Shown one piece after another: positions 23,514-31,924 of a stretch of DNA of 53,792 nucleotides. A program made the position numbers and the translations under genes. This stretch comes from Candidatus Thioglobus sp. (GTDB lineage Bacteria; Pseudomonadota; Gammaproteobacteria; PS1; Pseudothioglobaceae): positions 1-53,792 of the forward strand of contig JAOMMB010000006.1 in the NCBI GenBank assembly GCA_028352435.1, read 5' to 3'. A model generated the notes under the pieces. It did no database searches, was not told the DNA's origin, and worked only from the letters and a program-made list of their open reading frames with translations. Position 1 is the first letter of the stretch, and each line of letters begins with the position of its first letter.

Positions 23514-25679
23514 ATGAATTTATCAGAAATAACTGATGGTTTAAATGAAAAACAATGCCAATCAGTTGAGCTTGAAGACGCCCAAAATGCACTCATACTA
23601 GCAGGTGCCGGTAGTGGAAAGACTCGAGTATTGACACATAGAATCGCCTATTTGGTTACTCAAAAAAATATTCATACGGACTCAATATTAGCGGTAACTT
23701 TTACAAACAAAGCTGCAGCGGAAATGAGAGAAAGGCTTTCCACTCTTTTAAGAAGACCTATTCAAAGTATGTGGGTTGGTACTTTTCACGGCCTTGCACA
23801 TCGCCTATTACGAACGCATTATGAAAAAGCTGGGCTTACATCAGGTTTTCAAATATTAGATGCACAGGATCAATTTCGGATTGTTAAGCGCCTAATGAAA
23901 GAGAACAGTATTGATGAGTCTAAGTTTCCAGTTAGAAAGGTGCAGTGGTTTATCAATCAACAAAAAGATGAAGGTATTAAAGCTCAAGATGTTGATCCTG
24001 GTTATAACTTCTTTATTAAGAAAAGTCTTGAGGTTTTTGTATTGTATGAAGCGCATTGTCGTGCCAATGATTTAATTGACTTTGCTGAACTATTAGTTCG
24101 AAGCTATGAGCTACTTAAAAACAATACTGAACTTCTTGAGCATTATCAAACCCGTTTTTCACATATTTTAGTAGATGAGTTTCAAGATACTAATACCGTT
24201 CAATACAAATGGATTCAGCAATTATTTAACGGTAATAATCAAGTATTTTGTGTCGGTGATGACGATCAGTCTATTTACGGGTGGCGAGGTGCGAAAATTG
24301 AAAACATTACCAGACTAGAAACTGATTTTGCACCCATTCAAACCATTCGACTTGAACAGAATTATCGCTCAACTGGTCATATTTTGTCCGCCTCGAATGC
24401 TTTAATTGCTAACAATACTAATCGTATGGGTAAGTCCTTATGGACTGATTCTGGCAATGGTGATTTAATTGATGTGTATGAAGCACGTACTGAAACTGAC
24501 GAAGCAGATTATGTTATTCGCAATATTCAAAAACTGATTAAAGATGGTGATCGCGCTAGTGATTGTGCTATTTTGTATCGGTCCAATGCACAATCAAGAG
24601 TATTTGAAGAGGTATTAATTAAATACAATGTGCCTTATATTATTTATGGCGGTTTAAGATTTTTTGAACGCGCTGAAATTAAAGACGCCTTAAGTTACTT
24701 ACGCTTAATTGAAAACACTGCTGATAATGTTGCTTTTGAACGGATTGTAAATTTCCCAACACGAGGTATTGGTAACGCCACGTTAGAAAAAGTTCGTGAA
24801 TTTGCCCGTGATCAGCATACTAATTTATTCCAAGCAGCTCAACAGGTATCGTCTACCTTACCAACACGAGCTGCTAATGCATTAAATGGTTTTGTTGAGC
24901 TTATCGATCAAATGATTGATGATAGCAAGCATCTTGATTTAAGCGAGAAAGTTGCTCATTTGCTTAGTGCATCGGGAATTATGAATCATTATGTTAATGA
25001 CAAAACTGACAAAGCGGGCAGTAAAAAAGAAAACCTAGATGAGCTGATCTCTGCTGCCAAGCAATACAATCATGAAGAAGATAGTGAGATGAATGAAGTA
25101 GTTGGTTTTATTTCTTTAGCATCACTAGATTCTGCTGGCAATGCTAACGCACCTGCGGTTGATAATGTACAGCTCATGACTATTCACTCGGCCAAAGGCT
25201 TGGAGTTTCCAAATGTATTTTTAGGTGGACTAGAAGAAGATTTATTTCCATCAAGGCAATCTAAAGATGAGCCGCACTTATTAGATGAAGAAAGACGCTT
25301 ATGCTATGTTGGTATGACGCGCGCTATGAAAAAACTAACCTTGTCATATGCTATTAAGCGTTTTTTACATGGTCAATCTTTATATGCTTATCCTTCACGA
25401 TTTTTAGATGAAATACCCAGTGAATATGTTAACAAAGTTAAAGCAAAGTTTGGCGCAACACAAGCTAATTATTCTGATGATGATATCTATAACCAAGACA
25501 TTGAGCCTGAGGCAAATGGGCAGTTATCAGTAGGTGCAGGTGTTAAGCATGCAAAATTTGGTTACGGCTCAGTACTAAATTTTGAGGGCGAGGGTGATAG
25601 CGCTAGAATTCAAATAAAATTTAAATCAGCAGGTACAAAATGGCTAATTGCCAGCTATGCTAATTTAGAGTTTGTTTAG
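23514..25679 (+). CDS. uvrD: DNA helicase II (UvrD)
   Basis: UvrD is a superfamily 1 3'-5' helicase used in nucleotide excision and mismatch repair. At 721 residues it matches E. coli UvrD. Walker A AGAGSGKTR is at 30-38. The other helicase motifs are TFTNKAAAEMRER, VDEFQDTN, GDDDQSIYGWRGA, LEQNYRST, MTIHSAKGLEFPNVF and VGMTRAMKKL. The C-terminal extension VGAGVKHAKFGYGSVLNFEG (a Tudor-like RNA-polymerase-binding tail) supports UvrD over Rep. Its last codons overlap the end of the convergent araC-type gene by 20 bp. Confidence 0.95.
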   Translation: MNLSEITDGLNEKQCQSVELEDAQNALILAGAGSGKTRVLTHRIAYLVTQKNIHTDSILAVTFTNKAAAEMRERLSTLLRRPIQSMWVGTFHGLAHRLLRTHYEKAGLTSGFQILDAQDQFRIVKRLMKENSIDESKFPVRKVQWFINQQKDEGIKAQDVDPGYNFFIKKSLEVFVLYEAHCRANDLIDFAELLVRSYELLKNNTELLEHYQTRFSHILVDEFQDTNTVQYKWIQQLFNGNNQVFCVGDDDQSIYGWRGAKIENITRLETDFAPIQTIRLEQNYRSTGHILSASNALIANNTNRMGKSLWTDSGNGDLIDVYEARTETDEADYVIRNIQKLIKDGDRASDCAILYRSNAQSRVFEEVLIKYNVPYIIYGGLRFFERAEIKDALSYLRLIENTADNVAFERIVNFPTRGIGNATLEKVREFARDQHTNLFQAAQQVSSTLPTRAANALNGFVELIDQMIDDSKHLDLSEKVAHLLSASGIMNHYVNDKTDKAGSKKENLDELISAAKQYNHEEDSEMNEVVGFISLASLDSAGNANAPAVDNVQLMTIHSAKGLEFPNVFLGGLEEDLFPSRQSKDEPHLLDEERRLCYVGMTRAMKKLTLSYAIKRFLHGQSLYAYPSRFLDEIPSEYVNKVKAKFGATQANYSDDDIYNQDIEPEANGQLSVGAGVKHAKFGYGSVLNFEGEGDSARIQIKFKSAGTKWLIASYANLEFV

Positions 25680-26583
25680 TTTTCTGATACTGGCTCGGTG
25701 TACAGCCATAAAACTGGCTAAACCTTCGACAGAAGTGGCTAGGATCATTAAAGCCAATACCGTAGCAAACGGTCGTAATTGACTGACCTTTTTGCAGCAT
25801 GTCTGCTGCCATTTCTAGCTTGAGTTGCCAGTAAAAATCACCAGGTGTGCACCCTAGATGATTCTTAAACGCAGTATATAAAGCGCTTCGACTCATGCAA
25901 GCTTTTTGCGCTAACTGATTAATCTCAAAAGGCTTGGTAATGTTATGTTTAAGATAATCTATCACCGTGGTAATGCTGTCAGAGTCTGGCACATGATGTG
26001 CATAATTTAGCAATAAATCTCTACTTTGCTGACGTAGTAAGCGAGTAACTAACTCGGAAATTCCAAAACCTACTAAAACCTCCTTATCTGGATGATTATT
26101 TGTGAATAAGCCAACCAGTCGATTAAGTAGTTTTTGAGTATCAGCCGTATGATGCAAGTGAATGTTCTCAGATTGATATTCCCAGTTTTTTCCAATTCCA
26201 TTGGAAGGAATTAAGTCTTGCATTTTGTCAGAAATTGCATCAATCCTATCTTTAGATATTTCCACCGTTAAACAGGTTGTGGGTGAATCCTCTTGCGCTT
26301 CTGGAAAATCAATCTCAACACAACCTTTTGGCTTTATGACATAAGACTCATGGGGTAAAAATATTTGAGACTCTGAGTTGTCAAGATTATGCATGACTTT
26401 TTTACCCGTGATCATGCCGCAATACATTACTTGATCAGCGCTTAACGAAACTCTGCTTGCTTGTCGATAAGTGTCATAGATGCTTAACTCACTATCAGGA
26501 CCTAGGAACGAAATCTTATTTTCAATCAAAAGTTTTCTATTCTTATACCTTTCAAAGGGTGATATATCTAAATGTTTTTTCAC
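25660..26583 (-). CDS. AraC-family transcriptional regulator
   Basis: The 307-residue protein has a variable sensor-like N-terminal region (about 1-200) and a C-terminal double helix-turn-helix of the AraC/XylS type at about 208-303. Recognisable parts are FEINQLAQKACMSRSALYTAFK and TTVCYGIGFNDPSHFCRRFS, followed by the closing GCTPSQYQ. The start is a GTG at 26583; no better in-frame start and no clear ribosome-binding site were seen. It is divergent from aldB across a 145-bp gap holding two tandem operator-like repeats, so it is very likely the activator of aldB. Confidence 0.88.
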   Translation of the reverse strand: MKKHLDISPFERYKNRKLLIENKISFLGPDSELSIYDTYRQASRVSLSADQVMYCGMITGKKVMHNLDNSESQIFLPHESYVIKPKGCVEIDFPEAQEDSPTTCLTVEISKDRIDAISDKMQDLIPSNGIGKNWEYQSENIHLHHTADTQKLLNRLVGLFTNNHPDKEVLVGFGISELVTRLLRQQSRDLLLNYAHHVPDSDSITTVIDYLKHNITKPFEINQLAQKACMSRSALYTAFKNHLGCTPGDFYWQLKLEMAADMLQKGQSITTVCYGIGFNDPSHFCRRFSQFYGCTPSQYQKTKQTLN

Positions 26584-26630
26584 AATTAATAATTGTTAAG
26601 TCGTAAGTCTATTTTTTTAACCTGTTTTGC

Positions 26631-26664
26631 ACTGTGAGTCAAGTCTTTTGGACTCTGAGTCAAG
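26631..26664 (+). promoter_or_regulatory. tandem AraC-type operator upstream of aldB
   Basis: Two direct repeats, ACTGTGAGTCAAG (26631-26643) and ACTCTGAGTCAAG (26652-26664), agree at 12 of 13 positions and start exactly 21 bp apart, two helical turns. This is the geometry of AraC-family activator half-sites. A -10-like TATACT follows at 26685-26690, placing the nearer repeat against the -35 region of a promoter with no good -35 hexamer, as expected for an activator-dependent promoter. Confidence 0.75.
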
Positions 26665-26728
26665 ATTGTTAAAAAAAACATATCTATACTATAGTTAAAA
26701 CTTAATAAAAACAAAAAAGGGGAATATT

Positions 26729-28249
26729 ATGATTTACGCACAACCGGGCTCAGAAGGTTCAGCTATTACATTTAAAGCACGCTATGAGAATTATATTAAT
26801 GGAGAGTGGATGCCACCGGTTAAAGGGGTTTACTTTACCAATGCAACACCTGTTACCGGAGAAGGTTTTTGTGAAATTCCTCGGTCAACCTCTGAAGATA
26901 TCGATTTAGCACTTGATGCGGCTCATGCTGCTAAAATTACTTGGGGTAAAACGTCAGTAACAGAAAGATCAAACTTACTCTTAAAAATCGCTGACAGAAT
27001 TGAGAAAAACACTGAAATGCTTGCTGTTGCAGAGACCTGGGATAATGGTAAAGCCATCCGCGAAAACTTAGCTGCAGATATACCACTTTGTGTTGATCAT
27101 TTTCGTTATTACGCTGGTTGCATACGTTCACAAGAAGGCACAATGGGTGAGTTGGATGAAAATACAGTGTCCTATCAATTTCATGAGCCACTTGGTGTAG
27201 TTGGACAAATCATTCCTTGGAACTTTCCACTATTAATGGCAGCTTGGAAGCTTGCACCAGCATTAGTAACAGGTAATTGTGTCGTATTAAAGCCTGCTGA
27301 GCAAACACCTGTATCAATTTTGATACTCATGGAGATTATCGGTGATTTGTTGCCACCAGGCGTTCTTAATGTTGTCAATGGCTATGGTAAAGAGGCTGGA
27401 AACGCACTCGCTACTAGCAAACGTATTGATAAAATTGCCTTCACTGGATCAACACCAGTAGGCTCACATATTTTAAAATGCGCTGCTGAAAATATCATTC
27501 CTTCAACTGTTGAATTAGGTGGTAAATCTCCAAATATATTTTTTGAAGATATTATGCAACAAGATGATGACTATATTAGTAAATGTGCCGAAGGTGCTGT
27601 ACTGGCTTTCTTTAATCAAGGAGAGGTTTGTACTTGTCCTTCACGTGCCTTAATCCAAGAAAGCATTTATGATGAATTTATTGCTATTGTTATTGAGCGT
27701 TCTAAGCAAATTATTCGTGGAAACCCTCTCGATACAGATACACAAGTTGGCGCTCAAGCTTCTCAAGAGCAGTTTGATAAAGTTCTTAGTTATATCGATA
27801 TTGGTGCAAAAGAAGGTGCTGAATTGATACTTGGTGGCGGTATTGCGCAAGTTGGATCTGAATTTGGTAACGGCTATTATATTGAGCCAACACTACTTAA
27901 AGGTAAGAACGATATGCGAATCTTTCAAGAAGAGATTTTTGGTCCTGTTGTTTCTGTTACAACCTTTAAAGATGAAGCTGAGGCTTTAGCTATTGCCAAT
28001 GATTCTGAATTTGGACTAGGTGCAGGTGTTTGGACTCGAGATATCAATCTCGCATATCGCATGGGTCGTAATATTGAAGCAGGACGAGTATGGACCAATT
28101 GCTATCACTTGTATCCTGCTCACGCAGCTTTTGGTGGTTATAAAAAGTCAGGTGTAGGTCGTGAAACTCACAAAATGATGTTAAATCATTACCAACAAAC
28201 TAAAAATTTATTGGTTAGTTATAGTACTAGCCCTCTTGGATTTTTCTAA
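26729..28249 (+). CDS. aldB: NAD(P)-dependent aldehyde dehydrogenase, AldB/ExaC type
   Basis: The 506-residue protein is closely similar throughout to E. coli AldB (for example [12 protein letters not shown] and [17 protein letters not shown]), which oxidises acetaldehyde and other small aldehydes to acids. The general-base glutamate is in VELGGKSPN and the catalytic cysteine is near residue 300 ([12 protein letters not shown]). The C-terminal [21 protein letters not shown] is also AldB-like. A GGGG-rich ribosome-binding site precedes the ATG. The divergent AraC regulator and the tandem operator indicate inducible expression, perhaps by an alcohol or aldehyde. Confidence 0.93.
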   Translation: MIYAQPGSEGSAITFKARYENYINGEWMPPVKGVYFTNATPVTGEGFCEIPRSTSEDIDLALDAAHAAKITWGKTSVTERSNLLLKIADRIEKNTEMLAVAETWDNGKAIRENLAADIPLCVDHFRYYAGCIRSQEGTMGELDENTVSYQFHEPLGVVGQIIPWNFPLLMAAWKLAPALVTGNCVVLKPAEQTPVSILILMEIIGDLLPPGVLNVVNGYGKEAGNALATSKRIDKIAFTGSTPVGSHILKCAAENIIPSTVELGGKSPNIFFEDIMQQDDDYISKCAEGAVLAFFNQGEVCTCPSRALIQESIYDEFIAIVIERSKQIIRGNPLDTDTQVGAQASQEQFDKVLSYIDIGAKEGAELILGGGIAQVGSEFGNGYYIEPTLLKGKNDMRIFQEEIFGPVVSVTTFKDEAEALAIANDSEFGLGAGVWTRDINLAYRMGRNIEAGRVWTNCYHLYPAHAAFGGYKKSGVGRETHKMMLNHYQQTKNLLVSYSTSPLGFF

Positions 28250-28280
28250 AAAAATAGCCTTAAAGAAGGCTAAATAATTT

Positions 28281-28308
28281 AAAAACCGCATCCATTGATG
28301 CGGTTTTT
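28281..28308. terminator. bidirectional terminator between aldB and the 93-residue gene
   Basis: AAAAACCGCATC (28281-28292) pairs perfectly with GATGCGGTTTTT (28297-28308), with loop CATT and U tracts on both strands. It serves the convergent aldB and the minus-strand gene that stops at 28309. A smaller stem, TAGCCTT/AAGGCTA, lies just before it at 28255-28272. Confidence 0.9.
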
Positions 28309-28590
28309 TTAATTTAAAGTTTTCTTTAAATCATCAATAGAAAAGCTTTGAACAGTTTGTTCGTCAGTATAAACTGGCTTCATTTTAGTATGGGTACCAG
28401 CTTGTTTTTCAATTTCAGTTTGACGAGAAGTAACAAGATTTAAACAATCAGTAATCATTTTTTGTGTGTTTTCGGTCAATGGATGACGCAGGCCTGGCTT
28501 GGTCATGGTGTCTTTTGCAACTGAGATTAGGGTTTTTCTCATGGCACTTAGCATTCTAACTTCTAAATCGGGTGTATTGGTATCACTCAT
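28309..28590 (-). CDS. conserved small protein (93 aa), unknown function
   Basis: The 93-residue soluble protein has a helical, charged pattern with MLSAMRKTLISVAKDTMTKPGLRHPLTENT near the N-terminus and CLNLVTSRQTEIEKQ in the middle. From memory this resembles short gammaproteobacterial and betaproteobacterial proteins sometimes labelled as related to segregation and condensation protein A, but I cannot confirm the link, and it is far too short to be ScpA. It overlaps nagZ by 4 bp and is the last gene of the long minus-strand run, ending at a strong terminator. Confidence 0.75.
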   Translation of the reverse strand: MSDTNTPDLEVRMLSAMRKTLISVAKDTMTKPGLRHPLTENTQKMITDCLNLVTSRQTEIEKQAGTHTKMKPVYTDEQTVQSFSIDDLKKTLN

Positions 28591-29573
28591 AATAAGCTCT
28601 TAATAGTTTCTAAATGTTGTAAGTGGGTTATTTTATCGGATTTATACCTTCTATTGCCTTGCATTGATTGTAGCTTTTCATTCGAGCCCCAATCTTGATC
28701 AATGACCTCTAATAGCATCTCTGGATGATTACAAATCAACACCATATCACAACCACTATCTAGGGAAATTTTCACACGGTCTTTAATATTTTCAATGAAT
28801 AAAGCGCCCTGCATTGATAAATCATCACTAAAAACAACCCCATCAAAACCCAGCTGACTTTTTAAAATATCTTGAATCCAAACATTGGAAAATCCTGCGG
28901 GCTTATCATCCACTTTTGAATATATTACATGCGCTGGCATTACTGCGTCAAGACCCTCATCAACCAAACCTTTAAAAGTCGCCATGTCTTGGTAAATTTC
29001 CTTTGCAGGACGCTCATCAACTGGCAAGTCTATATGTGAATCTAATGAGACATATCCATGTCCTGGAAAGTGCTTACCAACACACTTCATCCCAGCCCTA
29101 TGCATGCCTTTAATTAACGCCTGTGCCAATTTAATAATTGCATCAGGATTTGAGTGAAACGCCCTATCTCCAATCACTGAAGAATTACCATAATCCATAT
29201 CAAGCACAGGTGCAAAAGAAAAATCCACATCAATTTCTAATAACTCATACGCTAGAATAAAGCCACATGAGCAGGCATATTTTATTGCTTTTTTGGGCTT
29301 TTTATCGTAAAGCTCACCCAGCTTTGACATGGCTGGCAGATGTGTAAATCCTTCTTTAAAACGCTGAACTCTTCCACCTTCATGATCAACAGAAATTAAG
29401 ATATTTGGATTAACCGCTCTAATAGAACTAATCAGCTGCTTGACTTGATTAATCGATTCGAAGTTACGACTAAATAAAATAACACCGCCAATACTGGGTT
29501 TTGCTAATTGTGTTTCTTCTGTCTGTGTCAGTGTCGGTCCTGACACGTCCATCATGATTGGTCCTAGGTTCAT
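28587..29573 (-). CDS. nagZ: beta-N-acetylhexosaminidase NagZ
   Basis: NagZ is the cytoplasmic family 3 glycosidase that removes GlcNAc from anhydromuropeptides imported during cell-wall recycling. The 328-residue length is typical. The acid/base loop KHFPGHGYVSLDSHIDLP and the nucleophile segment VFSDDLSMQGAL are both present, as is ISVDHEGGRVQRF. It lies 8 bp after ampG, which imports its substrate, so the two steps of recycling are encoded together. Confidence 0.96.
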   Translation of the reverse strand: MNLGPIMMDVSGPTLTQTEETQLAKPSIGGVILFSRNFESINQVKQLISSIRAVNPNILISVDHEGGRVQRFKEGFTHLPAMSKLGELYDKKPKKAIKYACSCGFILAYELLEIDVDFSFAPVLDMDYGNSSVIGDRAFHSNPDAIIKLAQALIKGMHRAGMKCVGKHFPGHGYVSLDSHIDLPVDERPAKEIYQDMATFKGLVDEGLDAVMPAHVIYSKVDDKPAGFSNVWIQDILKSQLGFDGVVFSDDLSMQGALFIENIKDRVKISLDSGCDMVLICNHPEMLLEVIDQDWGSNEKLQSMQGNRRYKSDKITHLQHLETIKSLL

Positions 29574-29580
29574 AATTTCT

Positions 29581-31095
29581 CTAATTGATATAAGGTTTAA
29601 CTTTGTACACTAAATACAAAATAGGCAGTCCTATTAACGTAGTTATAATGAAAAATTGACTATAGCCAAATGCTTCAACAATGCTACCCGAATAGCCACC
29701 GAAAATTTTGGGAAGAAGTGTCATTAGTGAAGAAAAAATTGCATACTGGACAGCGGTAAATTTAATATTAGTCAAACTAGATAAGAAAGCAATAAAAGCT
29801 GCACTAGCTAATCCAGCAGATAAATTATCCATGGTAATAGTTGCATAAAGCCAAGTTATGTTATGGCCAACATTTGCCAAAACAATAAAGAGTAAATTAG
29901 TTAATGCAGAAAGCGCTGCTCCCAAAAATAATACCTTAAACACACCCCATTTAATTGCCATTAGCCCACCTAAAAATCCTCCAGCGATGGTCATAAATAA
30001 ACCAAAGGTTTTGGACACGGTGGCAATTTCTATTTTCGTAAAACCCATATCTTGATAAAAGATATTGGCTACAACGCCAAGCACGATATCACTAATACGA
30101 TATAAGCCAATAACTGCTAATAACAACACAGCAACACTCATTCCATATCGGCTAAAAAAATCTTTAACGGGTTCAATGTAAGTACCATTAACCATAGATT
30201 TGTTAACCACCTTAAGCTTGATCAACAGTCGAGTGGCAATATACGCTCCAGAAATGGCCAAGACCAATCTTACTGCACCAACAATAAATCCAGCCAGATG
30301 TTTGTTAGCAAAAATTTCCGTTAAATTTGATTTAAGTGTTTTAACCAGCTCTGCACTAAAAATAAAGGTAGCAATAAATGCTGCCACTACGACTAAAAAT
30401 AAAGCGAAAAATCGAACGTAATCTTGGGTGGAATAATGGTCTTCATGACGACTATGGTTAGGCTCCTTGACCAATAAGGTGGTTACCACGCCTACCATCA
30501 TAACCATAATCATCACTAGATAAGTATTAGACCAAGCTGAAAAACTATATAGCTCTTTAGTAGATCCAAAATAACTAGCTAAAAATAAACCACCTGCACC
30601 GGCCGCCAACATGCCAATACGATAGCCTGCAACATAAGTTGCTGAAAGTATAGACTGCATATTTTTATCGGCTGACTCAATACGATAAGCATCAATAACG
30701 ATATCTTGAGTCGCTGATGAAAAGCCTAATAAAACTGCACCATAAGCCATAATAGTTAAGCTATCAACGCCAGCTTTAGGGTCAACTGATGACATAAGTA
30801 AAATTGCACTCATGATTGCTAGTTGTGAAACCAGCATCCATGCACGACGACGGCCTAATAGTTTAGTCAAAATCGGCAAAGGTAAGCGATCGACTAAGGG
30901 TGCCCAAACAAACTTAAATGAGTAGCCTAATGCGGCCCAAGAAAAAAAAGTAATACTAGATTTTGCAACACCCGCCTCATTCAGCCACAGACCTAATGTG
31001 GAAAAAATAAGCAAAATCGGTACCCCTGCTGAAAATCCCAAAAATAGCATGGCAGCTACCCGAGGGTGAACAAATAGTCGAAGACTTTCTAACAC
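29581..31095 (-). CDS. ampG: AmpG-type muropeptide permease (MFS)
   Basis: AmpG imports GlcNAc-anhydroMurNAc-peptides across the inner membrane. The 504-residue protein has at least twelve hydrophobic segments. Its N-terminus, with GFSAGVPILLIFSTLGLWLNEAGV and FVWAPLVDRLPLP, is characteristic of the AmpG subfamily. GFSSATQDIVIDAYRIE is another family landmark. It overlaps the rhodanese gene by 7 bp upstream and precedes nagZ by 8 bp, which strongly supports the assignment. Confidence 0.94.
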   Translation of the reverse strand: MLESLRLFVHPRVAAMLFLGFSAGVPILLIFSTLGLWLNEAGVAKSSITFFSWAALGYSFKFVWAPLVDRLPLPILTKLLGRRRAWMLVSQLAIMSAILLMSSVDPKAGVDSLTIMAYGAVLLGFSSATQDIVIDAYRIESADKNMQSILSATYVAGYRIGMLAAGAGGLFLASYFGSTKELYSFSAWSNTYLVMIMVMMVGVVTTLLVKEPNHSRHEDHYSTQDYVRFFALFLVVVAAFIATFIFSAELVKTLKSNLTEIFANKHLAGFIVGAVRLVLAISGAYIATRLLIKLKVVNKSMVNGTYIEPVKDFFSRYGMSVAVLLLAVIGLYRISDIVLGVVANIFYQDMGFTKIEIATVSKTFGLFMTIAGGFLGGLMAIKWGVFKVLFLGAALSALTNLLFIVLANVGHNITWLYATITMDNLSAGLASAAFIAFLSSLTNIKFTAVQYAIFSSLMTLLPKIFGGYSGSIVEAFGYSQFFIITTLIGLPILYLVYKVKPYIN

Positions 31096-31478
31096 TGAAT
31101 CCAGGGCATACCTTCATGACGCCATCCATTGACGTTGCCACGTTGATTCTCTTCATCAAGATCACCTTCAAAACCACTCACTACATGGGCAATGTTAGTA
31201 AATCCGTTTTTAACTAAGCATTTTCCTGCATCATTAGAGCGATAACCACTTCGACAAATTAAAATAATTTCAGTATCTTTATCAATATCAAACCGTGAAA
31301 ATGTCTTAATAAACTTCTCCTCATCTACTTCCCATTCTGGCTCATCTAACCATGGAATAAGGATAGAGTTTGGCACACGTCCTACAAATTTATTCTCCGC
31401 TTCACAGCGAACATCGATCAAAATAGCACCTTCTAGAATAAGCTTAACTGCTTTTTTTGGTAAATAATTTTTAATCAT
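31089..31478 (-). CDS. rhodanese-like domain protein
   Basis: The 129-residue single-domain rhodanese carries its active cysteine at residue 75 in ICRSGYRSNDAGK, preceded by the usual ILIDVRCEAE and RVPNSILIPW segments. Such proteins carry sulfane sulfur as a persulfide. It has no signal peptide and is therefore cytoplasmic. It is embedded between the YkuD-type gene (4-bp overlap) and ampG (7-bp overlap), so it is translationally coupled to cell-wall-recycling genes. Why a sulfurtransferase sits there is not clear from the sequence. Confidence 0.9.
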   Translation of the reverse strand: MIKNYLPKKAVKLILEGAILIDVRCEAENKFVGRVPNSILIPWLDEPEWEVDEEKFIKTFSRFDIDKDTEIILICRSGYRSNDAGKCLVKNGFTNIAHVVSGFEGDLDEENQRGNVNGWRHEGMPWIQC

Positions 31479-31915
31479 TTGATTACCACCTCTTCGCCTA
31501 CTTTAACTTGGTTGAATAGTTGAATGATATCATTGTTTTTCATACGGATACAGCCTTTTGACCCGGGCTTTCCCATGGTGAATTCATCTGCTGAGCCATG
31601 AATATAAATATATCGTTGTTTGGTATTTTTATTGTGTAGTTCAACTCCATCAAGCCAAAGAATACGAGATAAAATCCAATCTCGACCAGGTTGCTCATCA
31701 AACAGTTTTTTTGAATAAACCTCACCTGTTGGCACGCGCCCTACTAGCACCGAACCTAACTCTAAGTCATCGCCAATTTTTTCATCAATTTTGAACTTTC
31801 CCAAAGGTGTACAAAAAGACCCTTGTATTTCACCAACGCCATTAACAGCGCTGCTAATTAAATACACTGTATCTTTATAGGTTAAAGTTTGATTAGCAAT
31901 ATTGATTGTAATCAT
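31475..31915 (-). CDS. signal-less YkuD-domain enzyme, probable cytoplasmic L,D-carboxypeptidase (ElsL-like)
   Basis: The 146-residue protein is a bare YkuD (L,D-transpeptidase) catalytic domain. The histidine motif YIYIHGSADEF is at about 102-112, and the catalytic Cys122 is in SKGCIRMKN. It starts directly with MITINIANQTLTYKD and has no signal peptide, membrane anchor or LysM domain, so it should stay in the cytoplasm, where cell-wall cross-linking cannot occur. The neighbours downstream are ampG and nagZ. A signal-less YkuD enzyme, ElsL of Acinetobacter, is known to act as a recycling L,D-carboxypeptidase, and the same role is inferred here. Confidence 0.85.
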   Translation of the reverse strand: MITINIANQTLTYKDTVYLISSAVNGVGEIQGSFCTPLGKFKIDEKIGDDLELGSVLVGRVPTGEVYSKKLFDEQPGRDWILSRILWLDGVELHNKNTKQRYIYIHGSADEFTMGKPGSKGCIRMKNNDIIQLFNQVKVGEEVVIK

Positions 31916-31924
31916 AAGAGTGTA

